From positions 62,001-126,000 of the forward strand of contig JABXIM010000025.1 in the NCBI GenBank assembly GCA_013373085.1: DNA of 64,000 bases. The letters are read 5' to 3'. Positions within the stretch are counted from its first letter, which is position 1. Every line of letters starts with the position of its first letter. The notes under the pieces are model-generated. The model did not search any database. It was given only the letters and a program-made list of their open reading frames with translations, and was not told the origin of the DNA. Position numbers and translations under genes: made by a program. Of the stretch, positions 28,708-36,821 are shown one piece after another. The DNA is from Oceanospirillaceae bacterium. Its GTDB lineage: Bacteria > Pseudomonadota > Gammaproteobacteria > Pseudomonadales > Balneatricaceae.

Positions 28708-28808
28708 CCTCCATGGACGGAGGAAATGCAGGCATTGCAGGAGAAGATGTCAGTGAAACACATCACCAGGGTATCAACCGACACCAATCGATCTGTACAG
28801 CGATCGAT
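28708..28808 (+). repeat. Structured intergenic repeat, copy 2
   Basis: Hairpin 1 is CCTCC (28708-28712) / GGAGG (28719-28723). Hairpin 2 is CAGGCA (28729-28734) / TGTCAG (28748-28753), with one mismatch and one G-T wobble around GCAGGAG. Hairpin 3 is ATCGATC (28787-28793) / GATCGAT (28802-28808), perfect. The outer GTTGGGT arm found in copies 1 and 3 is absent. Copies 1 and 2 bracket the transporter/fusion block at 22.7-28.7 kb. Confidence 0.7.
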
Positions 28809-28946
28809 ATGGCGGGTTCCCCTAAAACGGCTCCTGCGTTTTTAGGACTTCCACCGTCCCCGGCGGTTTCGCGATGCCCGCCCCCAGTCGGATATGGATA
28901 CCTGCCGATGAATCGCTACACCCACTCTCCGGTCGGAATTTCGTAG

Positions 28947-28979
28947 GTTGGGTGGAGCGGCAACGCCGCGGAACCCAAC
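28947..28979. repeat. REP-like inverted repeat
   Basis: GTTGGGT (28947-28953) pairs with ACCCAAC (28973-28979) around an inner perfect stem GCGGC-aac-GCCGC (28957-28969), preceded by GTAG. It lies just after the end of the pirin gene. The region 28670-28999 holds no gene. Confidence 0.7.
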
Positions 28980-28999
28980 ACTTATCCCAAAGAACAAAT

Positions 29000-29692
29000 T
29001 CACGGCAGATCGAACAGCAATGCCTGCACCGGTCTATCGCCGGCCTGGAACTCCAGCTGCGTCAGATCCTGCAGCCGCGCCCCGTCACCGGCCAAGAGCT
29101 CACACCCGTTCAGCCTCAGCTCGCCATCGATCAGGTGCAGATACTGCCGGCGACCGGTTTCCAGCCCCCGGGATAGTGACTGTCCCGGGTCCAGCCGCAG
29201 TTGGTAGAGGCGCGCATCCTGGCGGATGCGCAGGCTGCCATCGGCGCCATCGGGACTTGCCACCAGCGTCAGGCCGGGCACCGTATCGAAACGCTTCTGC
29301 TGGTAGCCCGGTTCGCCACCGGCGCGGTCCGGTTCGATCCAGATCTGCAGGAAGCGCACCGGCTCCCGCTTCGAAGCGTTGTACTCGCTGTGGCGGATGC
29401 CACTGCCGGCGGACATCAGTTGGAACTCACCGGCCGGCAGGCGCTGTACGTTACCCGCGCTGTCGCGGTGTTCCAGCGCGCCCTCGAGTACCAGACTGAT
29501 AATCTCCATATCGCGGTGGCCGTGGGCATCGAATCCGGCTCCCGGCGCCACCCGGTCGTCATTGATCACCCGCAGCGCCGAGTGGCCCAGGTGCCGCGGG
29601 TCGTAGTATCCCGCAAAGGAGAAGCTGTGCCGACTGTCGAGCCAGCCGTGGTAACCACGGCCGCGCTCGTCACTGTGACGGATATCGATCAT
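29000..29692 (-). CDS. Pirin-family bicupin protein (YhhW-like)
   Basis: A 230-residue pirin. The N-terminal cupin carries the metal-ligand residues: His pair in AHGHRDMEIIS, then SAGSGIRHSEYN. Early segments HSFSFAGYYDP and LRVINDDRVAPGAGFD are pirin hallmarks. E. coli YhhW has quercetin 2,3-dioxygenase activity in vitro; the physiological role is uncertain. ATG 29692 has GAGGTG six bases upstream, better than the upstream in-frame start at 29719. It follows the DoxX gene by ten bases; pirin and DoxX are frequent neighbours and probably one operon. Confidence 0.9.
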   Translation of the reverse strand: MIDIRHSDERGRGYHGWLDSRHSFSFAGYYDPRHLGHSALRVINDDRVAPGAGFDAHGHRDMEIISLVLEGALEHRDSAGNVQRLPAGEFQLMSAGSGIRHSEYNASKREPVRFLQIWIEPDRAGGEPGYQQKRFDTVPGLTLVASPDGADGSLRIRQDARLYQLRLDPGQSLSRGLETGRRQYLHLIDGELRLNGCELLAGDGARLQDLTQLEFQAGDRPVQALLFDLP

Positions 29693-29702
29693 GACGTTCA
29701 CC

Positions 29703-30143
29703 TCAGGCCGCACGGGCACTCAGGCCGCGATCCAGGCTCAGCCGGCCGCCACCGGAGATCAGCAGCGATACAGCCCCCGCCAGCAACGCCAGGCCGAACT
29801 CGTAACCGTTATTGCTCATGAACAGGCCATTGCCGATGTGCACCGACAGGATCGCCACCACCATGGTCACCGCCAGCACCAGCGCCGTCGGACGGGTCAG
29901 CAGCCCCAGTAGCAGGAAGAGACCACCGAAGAACTCCGCAGACCCTGCTGCCAGCGCCATCAGGAACCCGGGCTCCAGGCCGATCGAGGCCATCCACTGA
30001 CCGGTGCCCTCGAGACCGTAACCGCCGAACCAGCCGAACAGTTTCTGGGCGCCGTGGGCGGCGAAGATCAGTCCCAGCGGGACGCGCAGCGCCAGACCCG
30101 ACCAGTGGTTGCCTGCGGCGATGATGGAGTTGAGTGCTTGCAT
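29703..30143 (-). CDS. DoxX-family inner-membrane protein
   Basis: A 146-residue membrane protein with four hydrophobic helices. The DoxX signature is present: LRVPLGLIFAAHGAQKLFGWFGG near the N terminus, then FLMALAAGSAEFFGGLFLLLG and LVLAVTMVVAILSVHIGNG. DoxX proteins are associated with redox and electrophile stress, but no reaction is assigned here. ATG 30143 has a GAGGT ribosome site; GTG 30152 is an in-frame alternative. The pirin gene follows in the same transcript. An AraC regulator lies upstream on the same strand. Confidence 0.88.
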   Translation of the reverse strand: MQALNSIIAAGNHWSGLALRVPLGLIFAAHGAQKLFGWFGGYGLEGTGQWMASIGLEPGFLMALAAGSAEFFGGLFLLLGLLTRPTALVLAVTMVVAILSVHIGNGLFMSNNGYEFGLALLAGAVSLLISGGGRLSLDRGLSARAA

Positions 30144-30279
30144 GTCGTTCACCTCGTTTGAATGGTTCCGGAACGCCTTTCGCCCCGTTCGATGAGCCCA
30201 CTATAGGGAACATCGACCAGGCAAAAAACCGGAACAATCTGAGGCAAAAGTACAGTCAGATTGAACAATCCTGGATACG

Positions 30280-31038
30280 TCAGACTGACCTGGCGTCCCT
30301 CGGCGCCTGCCCGAAATACTGGCGGTAGGCCCGGCTCAGGGCTTCCTGGCTACCGTAACCGTAACGACTCGCTACAGTCTTGACCCGATCGCCTGCCGCC
30401 AGGTCCTGTCGCGCCAGCATCAGGCGCCACTGCCGCAGGTAACCGAAAGGGGTCTGCCCCACCTTTTCCGCGAACCGGGCCATGAACTGGCTGCGGGACA
30501 GACCCGCGAGCTCGGCCAGCGTCTCGATGCGCCAGGGGCACTCCGGCGCCTCGTGAATCGCCACCAGGGCACGACAGAGCCGGTCATCCGCCAGACCCGC
30601 AATCAGTCCCGGCTGGCGCTGTTCCTGCTCCAGGGCATGGCGCAGCAGCAGGATCACCAGCACTTCGAACAGGCGTTGCAGCGTGGAGTAGCCGCCGCAA
30701 CGACCGGCTTTCGCCTCGCGGCCAATCAGCTGGGCCAGATCGTTGACCATGCTATCCGGGGCCACTGCCATCATCATGCACTCGGGCAGCGCGCGGGCCA
30801 TTGGATTCGCCTCGCCGCCGAGGGACACCGTCGCCGCCGTGACGACGCGGGCACGCAGCGTTTCGTCAGCCCCACCGACAGGCGATCCGATTGGCCAGAA
30901 CCAGACCTGCTCGATGATTCCGTCTGCCGGTGACCCCAGCAACAGCATATTGGCCGCGGTATCGACTGGATCGGCCAGCACCGAGGCCTGCAGCTCGAAA
31001 CGGGTCAGCAGCGCAGATAACCGATCGGGCTTTTCCAT
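30280..31038 (-). CDS. AraC-family regulator with cupin_6-type sensor
   Basis: A 252-residue regulator. The N-terminal sensing region (about 1-130) is of the cupin_6 type common in AraC regulators (ECMMMAVAPDSMVNDLAQLI, then GGYSTLQRLFEVLVILLLRH). The C-terminal double helix-turn-helix contains LAELAGLSRSQFMARFAEKV and VASRYGYGSQEALSRAYRQY. ATG 31038 has AGGAG correctly spaced. It is upstream of doxX-pirin on the same strand and divergent from a DsbA-like isomerase, whose promoter contains an 18-bp dyad. It could therefore control either or both (inference). Confidence 0.88.
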   Translation of the reverse strand: MEKPDRLSALLTRFELQASVLADPVDTAANMLLLGSPADGIIEQVWFWPIGSPVGGADETLRARVVTAATVSLGGEANPMARALPECMMMAVAPDSMVNDLAQLIGREAKAGRCGGYSTLQRLFEVLVILLLRHALEQEQRQPGLIAGLADDRLCRALVAIHEAPECPWRIETLAELAGLSRSQFMARFAEKVGQTPFGYLRQWRLMLARQDLAAGDRVKTVASRYGYGSQEALSRAYRQYFGQAPRDARSV

Positions 31039-31090
31039 ATCGGACTCCTGATCATGAAAACCGGACAAAATATTAACTTGAGTACTCTAC

Positions 31091-31108
31091 ACTGGTTACC
31101 GGACCAGT
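31091..31108. promoter_or_regulatory. 18-bp dyad in the regulator/isomerase intergenic region
   Basis: ACTGGT (31091-31096) and ACCAGT (31103-31108) flank TACCGG. It lies 42 bases before the DsbA-like isomerase start and 53 bases before the divergent AraC gene, a plausible operator position. The binding protein is not known. Confidence 0.4.
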
Positions 31109-31149
31109 AAACACATCAGCAACGCTGTTTTCACTCCACGAGGTTCAAG

Positions 31150-31758
31150 ATGCGTCCCCGGATCGACTACTACTTCGACTCCCTGTCCCCCTTCACCTAC
31201 CTGGGCCACGCCCGGCTTTTGCAGATCGCCGCCGACGCCAGCGCCGAAATCTGTTACCTGCCGGTGAAACTCGGTCCGGTGTTCGCGGCATCCGGCGCCA
31301 AACCGCTGGCGGAGCGCCCCCAGCCACGTCGAGACTACCGTCTGCTGGAACTGGACCGCTGGTCGAAGAAGCGCGGACGCCCCCTGAACCTTCAGCCACG
31401 CTATTTCCCGGTGGATACGGACCTGGCCAACCGCTGCATCATCGCGCTGCAGGCAGACGGGCGGGATCCGGCGCAGTTCGTCGATCGCATCCTCGCCGCC
31501 TGCTGGTCCGAGGAGCAGAATATTGCCGACCCGGCGCTGATCCGCGACCGACTCGAAGCCTGCGGCTTTGACGCAGATCAGGTCTGCACCCGTGCAGCGA
31601 GCGATGAAATACGGGCGCGCTATGACCAAAACACCGACCAGGCGGTTGCCAGTGGCATTCTAGGAGCCCCCGCCTACGTGCTCGACGGCGAACAGTTCTG
31701 GGGCCAGGACCGGCTTGAACTCCTCGAGGACAAATTGTCCGAATACAGAACCGCCTGA
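31150..31758 (+). CDS. DsbA-family protein, 2-hydroxychromene-2-carboxylate isomerase type
   Basis: A 202-residue thioredoxin-fold protein. It belongs to the kappa-class glutathione transferase / HCCA isomerase group: the N terminus IDYYFDSLSPFTYLGH has the serine of the SP(F/Y) motif (Ser13) in place of DsbA cysteines. The C-terminal cis-proline segment is ILGAPAYVLDGEQFWGQDRL. Such enzymes use glutathione on small aromatic or aldehyde substrates in the cytoplasm. A glutathione transferase gene follows 13 bases after its stop, strengthening a glutathione-based detoxification role (inference). Confidence 0.88.
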   Translation: MRPRIDYYFDSLSPFTYLGHARLLQIAADASAEICYLPVKLGPVFAASGAKPLAERPQPRRDYRLLELDRWSKKRGRPLNLQPRYFPVDTDLANRCIIALQADGRDPAQFVDRILAACWSEEQNIADPALIRDRLEACGFDADQVCTRAASDEIRARYDQNTDQAVASGILGAPAYVLDGEQFWGQDRLELLEDKLSEYRTA

Positions 31759-31771
31759 CGCTGGAGGAAAC

Positions 31772-32467
31772 ATGATCGAGCTCTACCACAGCCCCACACC
31801 CAACGGTCAGAAAATCGCCATCATGCTCGAGGAGTGCGACCTGCCCTACGAGCTGCATCCGATCGATATCACCCGCGGCGACCAGTTCGACCCGGCGTTC
31901 CTGAAGATCTCGCCAAACAACAAGATTCCGGCCATCGTCGATACCGACGGCCCCGGCGGTGAACCGATCGCGATCTTCGAATCCGGTGCCATTCTGCAGT
32001 ACCTCGGCCGCAAAACCGGCCGCTTTTATCCACAGGACGAACGTCAGCGCACCGAAGTCGAACAGTGGCTGATGTGGCAGGTCGGCGGCCTCGGGCCGAT
32101 GGCCGGCCAGGCGCATCACTTTCGCGGCTACGCGCCGGAAAAGATCGATTACGCCATCACGCGCTATACCAACGAGGTCAACCGGCTTTACGGCGTGATG
32201 GACGAGCGACTCGAGGACCGCGACTACCTCGCCGGCGACTATTCGATCGCCGATATCGCCTGCATCGGCTGGATCAACTCATACCCGAAACAGGGCCAGG
32301 ATCTCGATGAGTTCCCGCACCTCAAGGCCTGGTACCGCCGCATGCTGGCCCGGCCTGCCGTTGCAAGGGGGCTGGAGCTGGGTCGCGATGACAGTCTCTC
32401 AGACCGCATCGCCAGTGACTCCGAAATTCAGAAGGTGCTGTTCGGCCAGCGCTGCCGTCGCCGCTGA
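31772..32467 (+). CDS. Glutathione S-transferase, YfcG/Nu-class-like
   Basis: A 231-residue cytoplasmic transferase or disulfide-bond reductase. The N-terminal thioredoxin-like domain starts MIELYHSPTPNGQKIAIMLE, with SPNNKIPAIVD and the gamma-glutamyl-contact FESGAILQYL. The all-helical C-terminal domain contains GLGPMAGQAHHF and YLAGDYSIADIACIGW. The sequence TPNGQKI is characteristic of the YfcG/YghU group. ATG 31772 follows a GGAGG ribosome site. It sits between the isomerase and thiol peroxidase genes. Confidence 0.9.
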   Translation: MIELYHSPTPNGQKIAIMLEECDLPYELHPIDITRGDQFDPAFLKISPNNKIPAIVDTDGPGGEPIAIFESGAILQYLGRKTGRFYPQDERQRTEVEQWLMWQVGGLGPMAGQAHHFRGYAPEKIDYAITRYTNEVNRLYGVMDERLEDRDYLAGDYSIADIACIGWINSYPKQGQDLDEFPHLKAWYRRMLARPAVARGLELGRDDSLSDRIASDSEIQKVLFGQRCRRR

Positions 32468-32566
32468 GGCAAACCGACACGCATGCAAGCGCAGCGCCCA
32501 GCCGGAAAAATGCTATGCTCAGTGAACTTTGTAACCCGACACCAACAACGACAAAGGATGCAATCC

Positions 32567-33058
32567 ATGGCCACTATCACCCTGAAAGGCAACCCGGTCG
32601 AAACCTGCGGCGACCTGCCCGCCGTCGGCAGCCAGGCTCCTGATTTCACGCTGGTCAAATCGGACCTCAGCGAAGTGTCTCTTGGCGACTACCAGGGGCA
32701 GAAACTGGTGCTGAACATTTTCCCGTCGGTCGACACTCCGACCTGTGCCACCTCGGTTCGTACCTTCAACAAGAAGGCGTCCGAAACCGGCGCCAACGTG
32801 CTGTGCGTATCCGCCGACCTTCCCTTCGCCGCCGCGCGCTTCTGTGGTGCCGAAGGTATCGACAGCGTCGCCACTGGCTCCACCTTCCGTTCCAGTTTCG
32901 GCAGTGACTACGGCCAGACCATCACCGGCGGCCCGTTGACCGGTATCCTCGCCCGCGCCGTCGTGGTCATCGATGGGGACGGCAAGGTGCTGCACACCGA
33001 GCAGGTTTCAGAAGTCGCCGACGAACCGAACTACGACGCGGCGCTGGGCGCGCTCTGA
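32567..33058 (+). CDS. tpx: Thiol peroxidase (peroxiredoxin)
   Basis: A 163-residue atypical 2-Cys peroxiredoxin that reduces hydrogen and lipid hydroperoxides with thioredoxin. The peroxidatic cysteine is Cys60 in PSVDTPTCATSVR and the resolving cysteine is Cys93 in ARFCGAEG, matching the Tpx layout. The N terminus ITLKGNPVETCGDLP and the tail are typical of the family. ATG 32567 is preceded by AAAGGA. It ends just before a strong hairpin, so it probably closes its transcript. Neighbouring glutathione genes suggest an antioxidant group. Confidence 0.95.
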   Translation: MATITLKGNPVETCGDLPAVGSQAPDFTLVKSDLSEVSLGDYQGQKLVLNIFPSVDTPTCATSVRTFNKKASETGANVLCVSADLPFAAARFCGAEGIDSVATGSTFRSSFGSDYGQTITGGPLTGILARAVVVIDGDGKVLHTEQVSEVADEPNYDAALGAL

Positions 33059-33074
33059 TCGGTAACCTTCGCGC

Positions 33075-33104
33075 CCGGCGGAGAGGGAGGCCCCTCTCCG
33101 CCGG
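33075..33104 (+). terminator. Strong GC-rich hairpin after tpx
   Basis: A perfect 13-bp stem (33075-33087 with 33092-33104, CCGGCGGAGAGGG and its complement) with a 4-base loop begins 17 bases after the tpx stop. There is no T-run, so termination may need help. Confidence 0.6.
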
Positions 33105-33614
33105 AGCGGACATCGTATCGGCAATGGCTTCCATTTTCGAAGCCTCAACCGTCCTGCAGCATCGTCGAATACATCCACTGCACGTCCGCTATCCCGCTGC
33201 TCCCCGCGACATCCCCTCTGGTAGTCACAGCATTTTCCGGCACCCGTTGCACTACGCTGATTGCGGCGGTTGTGACACGTCTCCCAACCTCAGCACCTGA
33301 CTAAAAACCTGGGTTAGTACGAGGATAATTAACTACACTCTTTTTGTGGGTTTCTCGCTCCAGTGATGCAGTGCTGACAAAAGCCGTTCGGTTTAGGTCA
33401 TCTTTCCACGAGCACGCGAAATAAAAACGGAGCAACGAGCAGCAGTGCCAACCAAAGGAAAAGTCGTCTCTGACCGACCGGAGGTAAAGTCCGCCACCTG
33501 GCCCGCCCGTCAGGATCCGCCGACGGCCGGTTTCAGATTCAGGATGCTGCTACCGGGATGCATCTTTGCTCCGATCACTGACTTCAGGCATCCGCCGAAG
33601 CAAACGGAGGAGAC
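33105..33614. other. Intergenic stretch without recognisable genes
   Basis: No coding frame of credible composition was found on either strand. The part around 33290-33360 is AT-richer and could hold the promoter of the decayed DUF3604 gene that follows; a GGAGGAG ribosome site ends the stretch. Confidence 0.5.
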
Positions 33615-33921
33615 ATGAACCATTCCAGCCCCACTGCTGGTTGCTGCAGTTTGTGCGACCACATTGCTACCACTCCCCCTGTACGCCGAAACCTACGCCG
33701 GTTAAGGAGCCGAACCGACCGAGGGCGACCACCTCGGCGAGAAGGAGTACTCGCCCTACCTGGACATCGGCTATCCGCAGCGCGTGTTCTGGGGTGATAC
33801 CCACGTGCACACCGCCTGTTCGACGGATGCCGGCATGATCGGCAACCGGCTCGGGCCGAAGTTGCGACAGATCGTGATCGCGGGACATTCGCCAGAACCG
33901 GCACTCTGGACTCACAAGTAA
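33615..33921 (+). pseudogene. 5' remnant of a DUF3604 gene (frameshift, stop, truncation)
   Basis: After a good ribosome site and ATG 33615 the frame is lost at once. One base over, a complete signal peptide can be read (TIPAPLLVAAVCATTLL, ending LPLYA), then an in-frame TAA at 33703-33705. In the same frame the sequence continues EKEYSPYLDIGYPQRVFWGD, then THVHTACSTDAGMIGNRLGPK, clearly matching residues about 46-84 of the intact DUF3604 protein at 33939. Similarity ends near 33861 and unrelated codons run to TAA 33919. The gene is therefore a truncated, doubly broken copy directly upstream of an intact paralogue. A 3' remnant of another copy lies at 57526-57969. Confidence 0.85.
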
Positions 33922-33938
33922 GAAAAAGGAGCTTTTCG

Positions 33939-35864
33939 ATGTACAGTCATCAACCATTACTCGCCGCCGCCATCGCGATGCTGGTGGCGCTGACGTCCAC
34001 CCCTCTTCTCGCTGCGGACTCCGCAACGGGCTTGGATTTCGCGGTCGATCGCGACAACGCGCCCGTGCTGGAAAAGAACTACTCGCCCTTCGTCGGCGAC
34101 GACTATCCCGACCGCGTATTCTGGGGCGATACCCATGTTCATACCTCGTACTCCTACGACGCGGGCCTGGTCGGCAACACCCTGGGACCAGACGCGGCCT
34201 ATCGCTTCGCCAAGGGGGAGCAGGTCATCTCGGCCACCAAGGTGCCTGCGAAGCTCGTGCGCCCGCTGGACTGGCTCGTCGTCGCCGATCATGCCGAAAC
34301 ACTGGGCGTACCGGTACTGATCCAGCGCTCTGATCCCATGCTTCTGAAGAACGAGATCGGCAAGAAGACACACGACCTCTATATGCAGGGCAAGGTCTAC
34401 GAGGCATTCGAGTACTACGGCCGGAAGGTTCTGGTCGAGGGCAACAATCCGATGAGTGATCCTGGTATCGTCCGCACGATGTGGGAGGAGATGATCGGTT
34501 TCGCAGAAAAGTACAATGATCCGGGGAAATTCACCGCCTTCATCGGTTTCGAATGGTCGGCGATGCCGGCCGGCAACAACCTGCACCGGGTCCTGGTCAT
34601 GCGCGACGACGGTGACAAGGCGAGCGAAGTGCTGCCTTTTGCCGCTTACGACTCGGCTGACCCCGAAGATCTCTGGACCTGGATGGCGCGTTACGAGGAG
34701 AAGACCGGCGGTCGGGTACTCGCCATCCCCCACAACGGCAACATCTCCAACGGGGTGATGTTCGCAACCGAGACCCTGTCAGGCAAGCCTATTGACAAGC
34801 GCTACGCCGAGGCGCGTGCCAAGTGGGAACCGCTCTACGAGGTGACACAGATGAAGGGTGACGGCGAGGCACATCCCCTGCTCTCGCCGGAGGACGAATT
34901 TGCCGACTACGAAAACTGGGACCGCGGCAACTGGGCCGGCGAGAAAAAGACTCCCGAGATGCTGCCCCACGAGTATGCGCGCAGCGCACTGAAGATTGGC
35001 CTGCAGCTCGAGCAGAAGCTTGGCGTCAATCCGTTCAAGTTCGGCATGGTGGGCGCCACCGATACTCACACCTCGCTGGCCACGACCCGCGAAGACAACT
35101 ACTTCGGCAAAGTCTCGCTCATGGAACCGGGGCCGGATCGCTTCGCAGGGCAGATCGTGCCCGATCCGCAGGGCGTGGGCACGGCGACCTACGAATTCGA
35201 GACGATCGCGTCGGGTCTCCAGGGCGTGTGGTCGAGAGAGAACACGCGCGCGGCCCTGTGGGATGCCATGGAGCGCAAGGAAACTTATGCCACGACCGGC
35301 ACGAGAATCACCGTCCGCGTCTTCGCCGGTTGGGACTTCGACGAGAAGACCGTGCTGCGGCCCGACTTCGCGAAGGTCGGCTACCGCGACGGGGTGCCCA
35401 TGGGCGGGGACCTGAGAGCGGCACCGGCGGGCAAGACACCTCGCCTGATGGTCCGTGCCTTGCGCGATCCCGACGGGGCCGACCTCGACCGCGTGCAGAT
35501 CGTCAAGGGCTGGCTCGATGCCAACGGCGAGCTCCACGAGCAGATCTACGATGTCGCCTGTTCTGATGACCGCGCCATCAACGATAAGAATCGCTGCGAA
35601 CGCCCTGTGGGTAACACCGCAGACGTGGAGAAGGCCACCTATACGAACGATATCGGCGAGCCACTCCTGATGGCCTACTGGCAGGATCCGGATTTCGATC
35701 CGAAGCAGCGGGCTTTCTACTACGTCCGCGTCATCGAGATCCCGACGCCGCGCTGGACCACCTACGACGCCGCCTTCTTCGGCGTAGCGCTGCCCGATGG
35801 GGTGCCGCCAACCCAACAGGAGCGCGCCTATACCTCTCCGATCTGGTACACGCCGCAGGGCTAA
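33939..35864 (+). CDS. DUF3604 domain protein, exported
   Basis: A 641-residue protein with an N-terminal signal peptide (about 1-25, LTSTPLLAADS). The DUF3604 core starts with VFWGDTHVHTSYSYDAG (WGDTHVH at 62-68). Further histidine/aspartate motifs include VVADHAE, AIPHNGNISNG and GATDTHTS. These resemble the metal-binding motifs of PHP-type hydrolases, so a metal-dependent phosphatase or hydrolase in the periplasm is possible (inference). The C terminus ends in RAYTSPIWYTPQG, the family's usual ending. It follows a decayed paralogue and precedes DUF1254/DUF1214 genes, a recurring neighbourhood. The biochemical function of DUF3604 is unknown. Confidence 0.9.
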   Translation: MYSHQPLLAAAIAMLVALTSTPLLAADSATGLDFAVDRDNAPVLEKNYSPFVGDDYPDRVFWGDTHVHTSYSYDAGLVGNTLGPDAAYRFAKGEQVISATKVPAKLVRPLDWLVVADHAETLGVPVLIQRSDPMLLKNEIGKKTHDLYMQGKVYEAFEYYGRKVLVEGNNPMSDPGIVRTMWEEMIGFAEKYNDPGKFTAFIGFEWSAMPAGNNLHRVLVMRDDGDKASEVLPFAAYDSADPEDLWTWMARYEEKTGGRVLAIPHNGNISNGVMFATETLSGKPIDKRYAEARAKWEPLYEVTQMKGDGEAHPLLSPEDEFADYENWDRGNWAGEKKTPEMLPHEYARSALKIGLQLEQKLGVNPFKFGMVGATDTHTSLATTREDNYFGKVSLMEPGPDRFAGQIVPDPQGVGTATYEFETIASGLQGVWSRENTRAALWDAMERKETYATTGTRITVRVFAGWDFDEKTVLRPDFAKVGYRDGVPMGGDLRAAPAGKTPRLMVRALRDPDGADLDRVQIVKGWLDANGELHEQIYDVACSDDRAINDKNRCERPVGNTADVEKATYTNDIGEPLLMAYWQDPDFDPKQRAFYYVRVIEIPTPRWTTYDAAFFGVALPDGVPPTQQERAYTSPIWYTPQG

Positions 35865-35879
35865 GCCCTGGTTGCCGCA

Positions 35880-35896
35880 GGCGGGCGCTGCCCGCC
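35880..35896 (+). terminator. Hairpin after the DUF3604 gene
   Basis: GGCGGGC-gct-GCCCGCC is a perfect 7-bp stem 16 bases after the stop codon. No T-run follows; a terminator or mRNA-end stabiliser is possible. Confidence 0.5.
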
Positions 35897-35931
35897 CGCT
35901 CCAAGCCCCCCCAACATCTCAGGATGTCGCC

Positions 35932-36807
35932 ATGAAATATCGCTTTATTGCCAAAGCGGCCTTCTTCATAGCGTCGTCGGCCGCGCTGGCCGGAAACACC
36001 GGCGCAGCCGTTTGAATGATATTGGCGTCATCACCGGCACCCCAGTGGCGGCCGGTAACCGTCAAGCTGCCAGAGGTGGGCGGCCGCTACATGTCCATGC
36101 ATGTGGTGAATCAGGATCACTACATGCTCTTCGAAACGGAGCCCGGCAGCTACGAGCTCACCGAAGACTCCGTGGGCTCGCGCTTCGCGCTGGTCACGAT
36201 TCGGACCTTCGTCGACCCCAAGGACCCCAAGGACGTCGAGCAGGCTCACACCGCCCAGGATGCGATCGAGATCAGCGGCGGCGGCACGGGTCCGTTCGAG
36301 GCGCCGGACTGGGATCAGGAGGCGCTGGCGATGGCACGCAAGGCGCTCAGTGATCTTGCCACCCTGGGTATGGACTCCTCCTATGCGTTCGGGCGCAAGG
36401 AAGATACGCGGCCCATCGACCACCTCATCGGAGCGGCGGCCGGTTGGGGTGGCCTGCCGCGCCACGCGGCCATGTATGTGCTCGGCAGCGTCGACAAGAA
36501 CGACGGCGAGATGCCGTATGCAGTGACCGCCAGGGATGTACCGGTTGACGCCTTCTGGTCGGTCACCGTCTACAACGCCGACGGCTATCTCGAGGCCAAC
36601 GACCTCGGCGTGAACAGTTACAACAATGTCACTGCCAAACCGAACCCGGACGGATCCCACAGTATCCATTTTGGCGGATGCGCGGACGGGCGCGTCAACT
36701 GCATCCCCATTACGCCGGGCTGGAACTATGCGGTTCGCATGTACACTCCCCGCCCCGAGATCCTCGACGGCAGCTGGACGTTTCCCGAAATCAAGCCGGC
36801 GAACTGA
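35932..36807 (+). pseudogene. DUF1254/DUF1214 gene with internal deletion and in-frame stop
   Basis: ATG 35932 begins a signal peptide (MKYRFIAKAAFFIASSAALA) that runs into an in-frame TGA at 36013-36015. The same frame resumes at ATG 36016 and codes for 263 residues with good family similarity: VTVKLPEVGGRYMSMHVVNQ, TFVDPKDPKDVEQAH, GGLPRHAAMYVLGSVDKNDG, VPVDAFWSVTVYNADGY and FGGCADG. From memory, intact short-form members have roughly 70-90 residues between the signal peptide and the VTVKLP segment; these appear deleted here. The resumed frame lacks a clear ribosome site and signal peptide. Most likely a recently inactivated gene, though a cytoplasmic short product cannot be excluded. Confidence 0.7.
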
Positions 36808-36821
36808 GAGGAGACAAATCG

